DNA of 64,000 bases, from NCBI GenBank assembly GCA_963697285.1, contig CAVONI010000012.1:1249822-1313821 (forward strand). Reading direction: 5' to 3'. Each line of letters opens with the position of its first letter. Within the stretch, counting starts at the first letter, position 1. The notes below the pieces were generated by a model that was given only the letters and a program-made list of their open reading frames with translations, was not told the DNA's origin and ran no database searches. A program made the position numbers and the translations under genes. The stretch is from JAEUQQ01 sp963697285. Its GTDB lineage: Bacteria > Acidobacteriota > Vicinamibacteria > Vicinamibacterales > JAFNAJ01. Below are positions 1 through 8,330 of the stretch, piece after piece.

Positions 1-606
1 GTAGAGGTGCCAGTTGTTGTCGGGGACCTGCCTGCCCTCGACCTGCCTCAGCCACCGAACGACCTGGTCCTTCTCGGCCTGGGTCAACGTGACCCACACC
101 CTGTCGCGCAACAGCCACAGCGACAGGGCGACATCCGACGCCTCCGGGATCCGCTGATCCAGGTCTCGGATATCGCCCCAGAACTCCGGAGACGCGGGAT
201 TGGTGCCGGCCAGCAGGCCGCGCCGGAACAGCGCCGGCAAGGCGACGGAGTGTCCGGTGGCGAGGTGGATTGTCGCGGGGCGTCCGGCCCACGTCCATGC
301 GGCGACAAGGGGCATGGTGCGCGAGAAGCCCTCGAGGGTGTCGGCCGACTCACCGTTGCGGCTGGGCAGCCCGGGGTACCGCGCCCCTGCGCCTCCCGGG
401 GTGCGGTACGTCTCGAACCCGAGGACGAAGTAGGCGAAGAGCCTGGCGTACGTCGCGGCGTCGGGTGTCCCTGCCTGGAAGGCTGCCAACTCCGACTCGC
501 CGACGGCGGGGAACATCGACGCCGTCGTGGCGGGGCGACGCTGCAGCAGCGCCACCGCGAGCACTGACACGGCGACGACCGCGACGACCGCGACGCGGAG
601 CGTCAT
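1..606 (-). CDS. DUF2264 family protein, N-terminal part (cut by window edge)
   Basis: The reading frame starts at 606 and runs open off the left edge (about 202 codons visible). It opens with a hydrophobic signal-like segment (residues 4-20). The body shows the DUF2264 pattern: an EGFSRTMPL block, then GTNPASPEFWG, a DLDQRIPEASD block and finally PDNNWHLY, which matches the NNW(L/H)(F/Y) signature of the family. DUF2264 proteins are alpha-toroid proteins often found beside polysaccharide genes; a glycan-processing role is inference. The start codon overlaps the stop of the upstream glycosyltransferase (ATGA), so it is the last visible gene of the exopolysaccharide operon. Confidence 0.82.
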   Translation of the reverse strand, partial: MTLRVAVVAVVAVSVLAVALLQRRPATTASMFPAVGESELAAFQAGTPDAATYARLFAYFVLGFETYRTPGGAGARYPGLPSRNGESADTLEGFSRTMPLVAAWTWAGRPATIHLATGHSVALPALFRRGLLAGTNPASPEFWGDIRDLDQRIPEASDVALSLWLLRDRVWVTLTQAEKDQVVRWLRQVEGRQVPDNNWHLY

Positions 607-1784
607 GCGCCGCTCCAGTCGCCCACCCGCGCTGGCACCGCCGCAGCACGCCTGTCGGGTGGTTCCATCCCCAGCACCGAGTAGTAGAGAGCCTCGGTCC
701 GCCTCGCCACGTCATCCCACGTGTAGTGTTCCTCGACCCTCGCCCGGGCCCGCAGGCCCAGGTTGCGGGCCTCGTCCGGGTTGTCGAGGACGTGCGCCAG
801 CACCCTGGCCAGGCCGTCTACGTCGCGGCATCCGACCGTGAACCCCACGCCCTCGACCAGTTCACGGTTTTCAGGAATGTCGCTGCTGACGACGCACGCG
901 GCGTGCGACATCGCCTCGAGCAACGCCACCGACATCCCTTCGATCGCCGACGGCAGGACGAACGCGGCGGCGTGCGCATACAACTCGGCGCGCAGGCGGC
1001 CGCCCACGCGCCCGGGAAACACGACGCCCTCGGGCGCGGTGTCGCGAAGGTGCGCGCCGTAGGCATCGGTGTAGCTCGATCCCCCGGCGATCACGAGCCT
1101 CGCGCGCCCGGCCACGCGCCGATAGGCCTCCATGAGCACGTCCACGCCCTTCTCTGGAGAGATCCGTCCCATGAACAGGAAGTAGTCGTGGCCACGCAGC
1201 CCGAGCGTCGTGATCTCGCGCACGGGAGGAGAAGGCTCCAGCGTCACGCCGTTCGGGATGCACGGCAGGTCGACGCCGTAGCGGTCGCGATAGTGCTCCT
1301 GCAACGTCCGCGAAACGACCACGGTCGCGTTCGGGAGCCGGTAGGAGTTGCGCTCGCAGAACCTCAGGAAGGCCGCCGCGAACGCGCCCCACTTCGCGCG
1401 CTGCCAGTCGAGCCCCCTGATGGAGTTGACCGTGTGGCGCCCCGCCAGGCGCGGCACGAACGCGAAGAGCGATGGGCCCAGCGCGTGGAACTGGACGATG
1501 TCGACCTGACGGAACAGCACGTCGAGCGTCGACACCACCGTGTGGCTGATCGTCTCGCCGTGCTTGCTGCGAAGGCACGGGCGGAAGATGGGCGTGACGC
1601 CCCGGAAGTCGGTGCCAGGCGGGGTCGCGTGCCGTCGGCAGTAGGCCAGCACGTCGTGCCCGTACGCGACGAGCCGTGCCCCGACCTCCTCGTAGTACGT
1701 CTCGATGCCGCTGTACGCCGAGCCAATGCCGCGTGCGCCGATGAAGGCGATGCGAAGCGGACGAGTGGGCCTGAGGGTGGTCAT
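603..1784 (-). CDS. glycosyltransferase, GT4/DUF1972 type
   Basis: A 393-residue GT-B glycosyltransferase expected to transfer a sugar from a nucleotide donor to the growing lipid-linked exopolysaccharide repeat on the cytoplasmic face. The N-terminus (FIGARGIGSAYSGIETYYEE) matches the DUF1972/rhamnosyltransferase-type N-domain. The C-terminal half has the GT4 donor-binding pattern: FMGRISPEKGVDVLMEAY, then PSAIEGMSVALLEAMSHA with the EGMSVALLEA nucleotide-sugar motif. It overlaps its neighbours by 4 bp on both sides (ATGA junctions at 1781-1784 and 603-606), indicating translational coupling. Donor and linkage cannot be read from sequence. Confidence 0.88.
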   Translation of the reverse strand: MTTLRPTRPLRIAFIGARGIGSAYSGIETYYEEVGARLVAYGHDVLAYCRRHATPPGTDFRGVTPIFRPCLRSKHGETISHTVVSTLDVLFRQVDIVQFHALGPSLFAFVPRLAGRHTVNSIRGLDWQRAKWGAFAAAFLRFCERNSYRLPNATVVVSRTLQEHYRDRYGVDLPCIPNGVTLEPSPPVREITTLGLRGHDYFLFMGRISPEKGVDVLMEAYRRVAGRARLVIAGGSSYTDAYGAHLRDTAPEGVVFPGRVGGRLRAELYAHAAAFVLPSAIEGMSVALLEAMSHAACVVSSDIPENRELVEGVGFTVGCRDVDGLARVLAHVLDNPDEARNLGLRARARVEEHYTWDDVARRTEALYYSVLGMEPPDRRAAAVPARVGDWSGA

Positions 1785-2761
1785 GCCGACCGCCTGGCGA
1801 ACACCGCCGCGCGAAGGCGCTTCGCGCTGTCAGCCACTTTCGCGTGCACCGGGGCCGGCAGCAGTGAACCGAGCGCAGCGCCGAGGGTCACCCACGTGCG
1901 CCGGTCGGTGAGGAGCGGCAGTGGCTTCGTCGTGAGCGCCTCGACGATCAGCCGCCGGGCAGCGTGGAAGTCGCCCGCCTCGTACGCGAGGTACGACCGG
2001 TAGCGCAGGTGCCTCGCGCGTGCTTCCTGCTCCACCAGGCTCACCCGCTCGGGCATCTCCGACCGCACGCGCGCGAGAACGACTTCCCAGTTCTCGGCCA
2101 TGCGGCGCCAGTCTTTCGTGATCTGCCCGGCGCGGAGGCGGTACGTGGTGAGCACCGCGTCGACGAAGGCGATGTTCCGCGGACGGCTGCGGGCGATCCG
2201 CAGCCAGAGATCCAGGTCAACGGCAGCGCTGAGCGAGGGGTCGAACGGCCCTGCACGCTCGATGGCCGTCCTCCGGCAGATGACGTTGCTGGCGCCTCCG
2301 ACGAGGTTCTCCTTGAGGAGGTCTTCGACATCGACGTTGCGCGTCCGCGGGGCGCGCGACACCCGGCCGGTCTCCCGGCCGACGTCGTCGATCACCCTCC
2401 AGCGCGAGAACGTCAGGTCGATGCCCGGGTCGCCGTCCAGCAGTTCGATGTGGCGGCGCGCCTTGTCGGGATGCCACGCGTCGTCGGCATCGAGAAAGCC
2501 GATGTACTTGCCGGCCGCGACGTTCAGGCCGGTGTTTCGCGCGCCAGACGGCCCCCTGACACCCGACGAGTTGTCGAGGAGGCGCACGCGGGCATCGCGT
2601 GTGAGGTGGCGCACCGCGGCAGCCGTTCCGTCGGTCGACCCGTCGTCGATCACGATGATCTCGAGATCGTCCATGCTCTGTGCCTGGACCGAGGCGACGG
2701 CCTCGACGATGAAGGCGCTGACGTTGAACGCCGGCACGACCACGCTCAGGAGGGGTGGCAT
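1781..2761 (-). CDS. glycosyltransferase family 2
   Basis: A 326-residue GT-A enzyme. The ATG at 2761 gives MPPLLSVVVPAFNVSAF, the standard GT2 N-terminus; the frame continues upstream without meaning, so the longer frame is rejected. Visible motifs are VVVPAFN, IIVIDDGSTDGT (nucleotide binding), GARNTGLNVA, and FLDADDAWHPDK, which holds the DxD-type metal site. The C-terminal part (SAAVDLDLWLRIARS) carries the ED/D-type acceptor region. The start overlaps the upstream flippase by 16 bp and the stop overlaps the next glycosyltransferase by 4 bp. It probably adds one sugar of the exopolysaccharide repeat. Confidence 0.9.
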   Translation of the reverse strand: MPPLLSVVVPAFNVSAFIVEAVASVQAQSMDDLEIIVIDDGSTDGTAAAVRHLTRDARVRLLDNSSGVRGPSGARNTGLNVAAGKYIGFLDADDAWHPDKARRHIELLDGDPGIDLTFSRWRVIDDVGRETGRVSRAPRTRNVDVEDLLKENLVGGASNVICRRTAIERAGPFDPSLSAAVDLDLWLRIARSRPRNIAFVDAVLTTYRLRAGQITKDWRRMAENWEVVLARVRSEMPERVSLVEQEARARHLRYRSYLAYEAGDFHAARRLIVEALTTKPLPLLTDRRTWVTLGAALGSLLPAPVHAKVADSAKRLRAAVFARRSA

Positions 2762-3984
2762 GCCTGGACGTCCTTCCGGAGGAGGGGCCGTGCCCTGGCT
2801 GCGTACAGTCGCTCGGCGACGATCGACAACACGACCAGTGCGGCGACGGCACCCCACACACCTGCCAGCCACACCAACGCAGTGAACATGACGAGCCCGC
2901 AGCCGCATTTGATCGCGGCCAGCACGGTGGCGGCCCGCACGTGCCCGCCCGCCCTGAGGACCTGGTCGTAGAAGTTGTTCAAGTACCGTGCTGGCATGCA
3001 CAGCGCCACGAGCGACGTCATCAGCCAGAACGACGGGAGCCTGTAGACATACGCGCCCAGGAGCGCGCCGCCGACGGCGAGGGCCGCGGTCGCCAGCACC
3101 GACAGCGCGATCACGCGCGACTCGAGCGCTCCTCGGTCGTCGAGCGGCTTCCGCGCCAGTTCCGGGTAGTGCGACTGCACCAACGACCAGCCCGGCGTAT
3201 CGGCGGCCGTCACCAACTGCTGACACAGGCCGTAGAGCCCGAAGTCGGCGCGAGGCAGCAGGTTTGCCAGCAGGATCGGCCCTGCCTGCTCCGAGAGCAG
3301 CGCGATGATGTCCATGGGCGAGTACCTGAGGCCCTCGAAGAGTTGCTGCCCGGTCACGCGCAGCGACACCCGCGCATAGCGCAGGCGGCAGAACACACCG
3401 ATGTTCCCGGCACAGCGCGCAACGAGCAGCACCAAGGCAAACCCGATCACGCTGGTCGCCGTGAACGCCGCGACTGCCGTCCCGACGACGCCTGCCAGCG
3501 CCGGCACGAGCGTCCAGCGCATCCGGTGCTGCAGCAGCAACAGCGTGTTCAGGACGGTGACCTGTCCGAAGAAGTAGCCGCCGCACGCGAACACGGCGAT
3601 GGTCTGCCACTCCCCGCTCCCCCTGGCCATCACGATCCCGAAGAGGGCCGTCGCGATCAGCACCGGCGGAATCAGCGCCACACCGAGCAGGGCCGCCACG
3701 GTGTTCTGCTGCTCGTTCGACAAGGCGCCGCGCGGAAGGGCGTACTGCAGGCCGGCGCCGCACAGCAGCGAGAGCATCGCGACCGCCACGCCGGCGACCG
3801 CGTAGGTCCCCACGCTCGACAGCCCGAACATCCTGAGCAGGAGAACCGAGATGGCGAACCCGTTGGCCATGTGAATCAGCCGCCCCGCCAGCAGGAGCGC
3901 GCCGTCGCTCGTCAACCACGCTGTGGTGAACACGAGCTTCAGGCCTTCGCCTCGCCACTCCCTCAAGGCGGCTGCGGCTCTCAT
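2746..3984 (-). CDS. polysaccharide flippase, Wzx/MATE-like
   Basis: A 412-residue, strongly hydrophobic protein with about twelve predicted membrane segments (for example AISVLLLRMFGL, VVGTAVAAFTATSVIGFALV and VMFTALVWLAGVWGAVAALV), typical of oligosaccharide flippases that move undecaprenyl-linked repeats across the inner membrane. I chose the ATG at 3984 because it forms a TGATG overlap with the stop of the upstream GT2 gene; an in-frame start 45 bp further upstream is possible. The position between two GT2 genes and downstream of the ligase fits the Wzx step of a Wzx/Wzy-type pathway. Substrate unknown. Confidence 0.82.
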   Translation of the reverse strand: MRAAAALREWRGEGLKLVFTTAWLTSDGALLLAGRLIHMANGFAISVLLLRMFGLSSVGTYAVAGVAVAMLSLLCGAGLQYALPRGALSNEQQNTVAALLGVALIPPVLIATALFGIVMARGSGEWQTIAVFACGGYFFGQVTVLNTLLLLQHRMRWTLVPALAGVVGTAVAAFTATSVIGFALVLLVARCAGNIGVFCRLRYARVSLRVTGQQLFEGLRYSPMDIIALLSEQAGPILLANLLPRADFGLYGLCQQLVTAADTPGWSLVQSHYPELARKPLDDRGALESRVIALSVLATAALAVGGALLGAYVYRLPSFWLMTSLVALCMPARYLNNFYDQVLRAGGHVRAATVLAAIKCGCGLVMFTALVWLAGVWGAVAALVVLSIVAERLYAARARPLLRKDVQACHPS

Positions 3985-5018
3985 CACGATGCAACCGTCC
4001 TGCGGCGACCGAACACGGCGGCGACACACACCCTCATGAGTGCTTCACCCGCCCGACAGAGCGTCGCGTGCACGCTCGACGGGAGCGTCGCGCCAGACAT
4101 CACGAAGAGCAGCGTCCCCGCGGCCCGCAGGTCGACGACGACGAGCCATGGGCACAGGCGCAGCGCCTCGCCCAGCAACCGGCGCGCGTCGCGCGGTTGG
4201 CTGCTCGACATCGCCTTTCGTGCCGTGATGCGGCAGGCCTCCGCGACGAACCGCCGCCACTGCCGCTGTGAGATGCCGACTTCGTCCCTGATGATGTCGG
4301 CGGCCATCCTGGCGTTCGACACGTGATGATCGAACTGCATGGTCAGGCTGGCGTGACGTACTCGATACCCACTCAGCGCCTCGGGAATCAGCCCTGCCCG
4401 GTACGTGGTCCGGTGCAGCACCCGGATCCACATCTCGATGTCCTCGCAGGCGCGCAACCGTTCGTCGAAGTACCCGGCCTCCTCGAAACACTCTCGCCGG
4501 ACGACGACGTCTCCAGTCCCGACGTGGTTACGGCGGACCAGCTGCCGAAGCGAGGGGCACGCTTTGCTGCTGACCAGCCACTGCCCGGTCGGTTCACCGC
4601 GTTCGTCGATGTACGCGGAGTAGTTGTAGCTGATACCCAGGCTGGCATCGGCCTCGAGGGCCGACACGTGCGTCGCGGCGTAGCCCGGGAACCACAGGTC
4701 GTCGGCGTCGAGCAGGGCGATGTACTTTCCCCGCGCGGCACGAATCCCGGTATTGCGGGCGGCCGACAGTCCGCCGTTCGGACGGCGAATGACCCGCAGC
4801 CGGTGATCCGCGACCTCGCGGACGCGACCTTCGGTACCGTCCGTCGAGCCGTCGTCGACCACGATGACTTCCAGATCGGAATACGCCTGGCTCAGCACCG
4901 AGTGGACGGCCGGCAGGATGAACGCTTCGACGTTGTATGCCGGGATGACGACGGTGAGCGTGGGCGAGACCGCTCGACAGGTGTCGGGACCCGTGCGGCC
5001 GGTGCCTGGCGCGATCAT
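3984..5018 (-). CDS. glycosyltransferase family 2
   Basis: A 344-residue GT2 enzyme. The start at 5018 (MIAPGTGRTG) overlaps the stop of the O-antigen ligase-like gene as ATGA. Conserved blocks are LTVVIPAYNVEAF, VIVVDDGSTDGT, GGLSAARNTGIRAARG and IALLDADDLWFPGY, followed by an acceptor-side ACEDIEMWIRVL block with the ED pair. It resembles the second GT2 of this operon (1781-2761) closely in order of motifs, so the two may be an old duplication with diverged acceptor specificity. The C-terminal 90 residues are basic and helical, possibly for membrane association. Confidence 0.9.
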   Translation of the reverse strand: MIAPGTGRTGPDTCRAVSPTLTVVIPAYNVEAFILPAVHSVLSQAYSDLEVIVVDDGSTDGTEGRVREVADHRLRVIRRPNGGLSAARNTGIRAARGKYIALLDADDLWFPGYAATHVSALEADASLGISYNYSAYIDERGEPTGQWLVSSKACPSLRQLVRRNHVGTGDVVVRRECFEEAGYFDERLRACEDIEMWIRVLHRTTYRAGLIPEALSGYRVRHASLTMQFDHHVSNARMAADIIRDEVGISQRQWRRFVAEACRITARKAMSSSQPRDARRLLGEALRLCPWLVVVDLRAAGTLLFVMSGATLPSSVHATLCRAGEALMRVCVAAVFGRRRTVAS

Positions 5019-6352
5019 CGGCCGACTCCCGTGCCGGTCGCCCCGTGGGGATCGAGGTGTCGGGGGCTCAGCGCCGCACCCAACCAGCAGAATGCGAAGA
5101 GCACGGGAACGGCGAAGCTGTAGATGCCTTCGCCGTACGACAGCAGGCACAGCGCCACGCCGATGCACAGCGCCGACCGGGCGGCGGGTTGCCCCGATCG
5201 GGCACGCCGCGTCAGCGCGGCCAGGGTCCACAGCATCGCGGCACAGAATGGCACGAACGTCACCAGGCCACCCGTGTACAACAGGCCGTAGACGCTCGAG
5301 TGGCTGCCGACCGGCATCGGAATCGCGTCGCTCACCGGGTCGCCCGGCCAGCCATAGCCGATCGCGGGAGAGAGGAGGAACGCGTCCCAGGCCTCGTCGT
5401 ACCCGATCTGCCTCGCTTCCGACGAGCCCAGCCTGACGTCGGTCGCCCACTGGTACACGTCCGAGACGCCGCCCACGACGGCTGGGTCCACGGAGACGAT
5501 GACAAGGGCCTGGGCGCAGAGGAACGCGACGACGAAGCGGCGCAGTCGCAGCGGCGACGACGCCCACAGCCACAGGCCAGACGTGATGACCAGCGCGGCG
5601 ATTGCCGCACGACTCATGCTTCCCGCGACGGCAACGACACCGCCGACCATCCCGGCCACCCTCCACCCGACATGCTCGCTGAGCCTGGCGATGTGGACGG
5701 TCGCGATTCCAGCAAAGCCGAGACAGACCGACCAGGGGTAGAACAGGATCAACCGCGGGACCCGGTACCCCATGGTCTCCTCGAACGCAAAGAAGCGCAT
5801 CGTGAAGGCGTTCTGCACGGCGGGGAGCTCGCGGGGCAGCAGGAGGCCGACCGGCGAGGTGACCGAGAACGCATCCACGCCAGCCGTCGTGGCCAGCCCG
5901 AGCGTCGCTGACCCGATGACCAGGAGGTACAGACCGAGGTGGCAGACGCCGCGTATCACCTGCGGCGAATCGAGGTGGTGCCTCCGGCCGACGTCGATGG
6001 CCGCCCCCAGGAAGAACCACCCGCTGACAGTCATCCCGCCCAGGCGGTACAGCAGGAAGCCTGTGCCCTTCCCGCTCTCCCACCAGTTCAGGTACACCGA
6101 GAGCGCCTGCGCGACGCCAACCGACCACCAGAGGAGGGCCACCCCGGAGGGTCGCATCGCGCGCGTCCGGCGACACAGCGCGCCGGCGAGCAAGGCCATC
6201 CCCGCCGGCGTCAGCACGCCCAGCACCCAGAGGACCGGCGTCAGCCGGAGGTAGGCGGCCAACGCGCGGGCGATGGTGTCGTCATGGACCCGTCCTCCCG
6301 GCGCAACGGGCGTGCAAGTTCCCGCGCCGCCCGCGGTCGTTACCGCCGGCAC
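5015..6352 (-). CDS. O-antigen ligase/polymerase-like membrane protein
   Basis: A 445-residue integral membrane protein with roughly ten to twelve hydrophobic segments. A large hydrophilic loop in the second half (AIGYGWPGDPVSD, PMPVGSHSSVYGLLYTGG) resembles the Wzy_C/O-antigen ligase region, where GxG and a conserved H..hS pattern recur. Expected role: polymerisation or ligation of the lipid-linked repeat on the periplasmic side of the inner membrane. It overlaps asnB by 13 bp and the next GT2 by 4 bp. Polymerase and ligase cannot be separated from sequence alone. Confidence 0.75.
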   Translation of the reverse strand: MPAVTTAGGAGTCTPVAPGGRVHDDTIARALAAYLRLTPVLWVLGVLTPAGMALLAGALCRRTRAMRPSGVALLWWSVGVAQALSVYLNWWESGKGTGFLLYRLGGMTVSGWFFLGAAIDVGRRHHLDSPQVIRGVCHLGLYLLVIGSATLGLATTAGVDAFSVTSPVGLLLPRELPAVQNAFTMRFFAFEETMGYRVPRLILFYPWSVCLGFAGIATVHIARLSEHVGWRVAGMVGGVVAVAGSMSRAAIAALVITSGLWLWASSPLRLRRFVVAFLCAQALVIVSVDPAVVGGVSDVYQWATDVRLGSSEARQIGYDEAWDAFLLSPAIGYGWPGDPVSDAIPMPVGSHSSVYGLLYTGGLVTFVPFCAAMLWTLAALTRRARSGQPAARSALCIGVALCLLSYGEGIYSFAVPVLFAFCWLGAALSPRHLDPHGATGTGVGR

Positions 6353-8298
6353 GGTGCGTCACTCTCAGCGAAGGCGGGGGCACTCACGCCGTACCGCGCG
6401 GCCCACTCGGCCAGGCACAGGAGGTTCCAAATCTTGGTGTGGTGGACACCGGCACCGCTCCGATGTTCCCGTACCAGGCGGAGCGCCTCTGACCGCGACA
6501 ACAACTCGCCCGAGAACAACTGGCTGCTCGCCACGAGGCTTTCGAGCCGGCTGCCGGCCCACGTGCGGCACCACTGCTGCACCGCGGTGCCGAATCCCAT
6601 CTTGGGACGCGTCAGCGCGCGCGCGGGCAGCAGGTCGCCGATGGCCGCTTTCAGCAGCGCCTTCGGATTCGCCCCTGCCGCACGCACGTCGCCCGGGATG
6701 CCCAGCGCGTACTGCGCGAGCCGCCAGTTCAGGAACGGGGCACGGATCTCGACCGAGTGCGCCATCGAGAGCTTGTCGACACGCATCAGCAGTTGTTCGG
6801 GCAGGCGCATGCGCGTCTCGGCAGCGCTGATCTGCGCCAGCACGTCGCCCTGCAGCAGGTCGTGAGAGGCGACCTGCATGGTGGCGGTCGCGTCACTCGA
6901 GCGTTCGTCGCGCACCAGGTTCGCCAGCCGGGTACCCGCCAGCCGCGCCTTCGCGGAATCGACGAACGACGGGTCGGTGCTGACAAACAGCCCCTCGCCC
7001 TCGCTCGCACGGCGGAGGAGGTCACGCCTGGCCTCCTGTCCGGCACGTCCGAACAGGGGCGTCGTCGCGCTGACCAGCGCGCCCATCAGCCGGGCAGGGA
7101 CGTGCCTGCTGAACGCCCACAACGGGTGGATGCGCCGATACCTGAGATACGACCGATAGCCGAGGAACAGTTCGTCGGCGCCTTCGCCCACCAGGGCCAC
7201 GGGCACTCCGGCCGCGCGCAGATGCCGTGACGCCACGAAGGTGTTGACGCAGGCGGGGTCGGCGATCGGTTCGTCCAGGTGGTAGACGCATTCGGCAAAG
7301 CACTGCTCCGCGTCGCCGGGCCCGACCGTCACGAGGCTGATGCGGGCGCCCGTCTCGCGAGCGGCTTCACGGGCGTAGGCCGACTCGTCGCAGGCGTCGT
7401 CGGGATACGACACCGTGACCGATTCAACCGGCCGGCCCTGACGGCGCGACATCATCGCCACCACCGCACTGCTGTCTACGCCGCCGCTGAGGAACGCGCC
7501 GACCGGCACATCGGCGACCATGCACGACGCGACCGACGCTTCCAGTTGCGCCCGCACGCCGCGCGCGTGCTCGTCGAACGGGAGCGCCCGGATGCGGCGC
7601 ACTTCGGCGGGGTCGCCGAACGGATCCCAGACGCGCGAGCTCTCTCGCGCACCGTGCTCGTGCACGACGAGCCGTTCGCCCGGCGCGAGCTTCGAGATGC
7701 CGGCGAACATGGTGCGGGGCGGCAGCACGAATCCAAACGTCAGGTATTGGTTGAGCGCTTCCAGATCGACGACGCGCGGCACGTCGGGATCCTGCAGGAT
7801 GGCCTTCACCTCGGACGCGAAGCGAAACACTCCGCCGCGCTCCGTGAAGTACAGGGGCTTCTCGCCCAGCCTGTCCCTCGCCAGCAGCAGCGTGCGCCGG
7901 TCCTCGTCCCAGAGGGCCAGGGCGAACATCCCGTCGAGGTCCTGGAGGAAGGCCGGCCCCCGCTCCTCGTACAGGTGGACGAGCACCTCGGTGTCGCTGT
8001 GCGATCGGAACTGGTGGCCGCGTCGCTCCAGCTGCGGCCGTAGCGACTGGAAGTTGTAGATCTCGCCGTTGAAGGTCGCCCGGACGCGGCCGTCTTCGTT
8101 GGCCATGGGCATGTGGCCCGCCGGGGACAGGTCCTGGATCGACAGGCGGCAGTTCCCGAGGCCGACGCGTCCATCGTCGGAGACGTGCACGCCCGAGTCA
8201 TCGGGACCGCGGTGGGCGATGCTCTCCACCATCCGGGCGAGCATGTCGCGACGGACTGGTGTCGGCCCGAAACTCATCAACCCTGCGATCCCACACAT
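6340..8298 (-). CDS. asnB: asparagine synthase (glutamine-hydrolysing) / exopolysaccharide amidotransferase
   Basis: A 652-residue class II glutamine amidotransferase. The start at 8298 gives MCGIAGLMSF, so Cys2 is the N-terminal nucleophile after Met removal. The glutaminase domain shows IAHRGPDDSGV and ATFNGEIYNF; the synthetase domain has the PP-loop AFLSGGVDSSAVVA and the C-terminal ALVGEGADELFLGY block. Full family length. AsnB-like enzymes in polysaccharide operons often amidate sugar carboxyls or act within exosortase-linked clusters rather than make free asparagine; that substrate change is inference. It sits 32 bp downstream of the sugar transferase gene. Confidence 0.88.
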   Translation of the reverse strand: MCGIAGLMSFGPTPVRRDMLARMVESIAHRGPDDSGVHVSDDGRVGLGNCRLSIQDLSPAGHMPMANEDGRVRATFNGEIYNFQSLRPQLERRGHQFRSHSDTEVLVHLYEERGPAFLQDLDGMFALALWDEDRRTLLLARDRLGEKPLYFTERGGVFRFASEVKAILQDPDVPRVVDLEALNQYLTFGFVLPPRTMFAGISKLAPGERLVVHEHGARESSRVWDPFGDPAEVRRIRALPFDEHARGVRAQLEASVASCMVADVPVGAFLSGGVDSSAVVAMMSRRQGRPVESVTVSYPDDACDESAYAREAARETGARISLVTVGPGDAEQCFAECVYHLDEPIADPACVNTFVASRHLRAAGVPVALVGEGADELFLGYRSYLRYRRIHPLWAFSRHVPARLMGALVSATTPLFGRAGQEARRDLLRRASEGEGLFVSTDPSFVDSAKARLAGTRLANLVRDERSSDATATMQVASHDLLQGDVLAQISAAETRMRLPEQLLMRVDKLSMAHSVEIRAPFLNWRLAQYALGIPGDVRAAGANPKALLKAAIGDLLPARALTRPKMGFGTAVQQWCRTWAGSRLESLVASSQLFSGELLSRSEALRLVREHRSGAGVHHTKIWNLLCLAEWAARYGVSAPAFAESDAPCRR

Positions 8299-8330
8299 GC
8301 GAGGGCCGTTGCTCCTGTCCGGGCGCGTCG

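Noticed and set aside
270..2003. A long plus-strand frame of 577 codons
   Set aside because: It lies opposite to real glycosyltransferase genes, is rich in R/A/H and has no motif; a GC-rich shadow.
1781..4027. A 748-residue frame on the minus strand
   Set aside because: Only its last 326 residues are real (GT2). The rest is antisense or out of frame to the flippase.
3984..6176. A 730-residue minus-strand frame
   Set aside because: Only the end from 5018 is GT2; the front is a shifted reading of the ligase gene.
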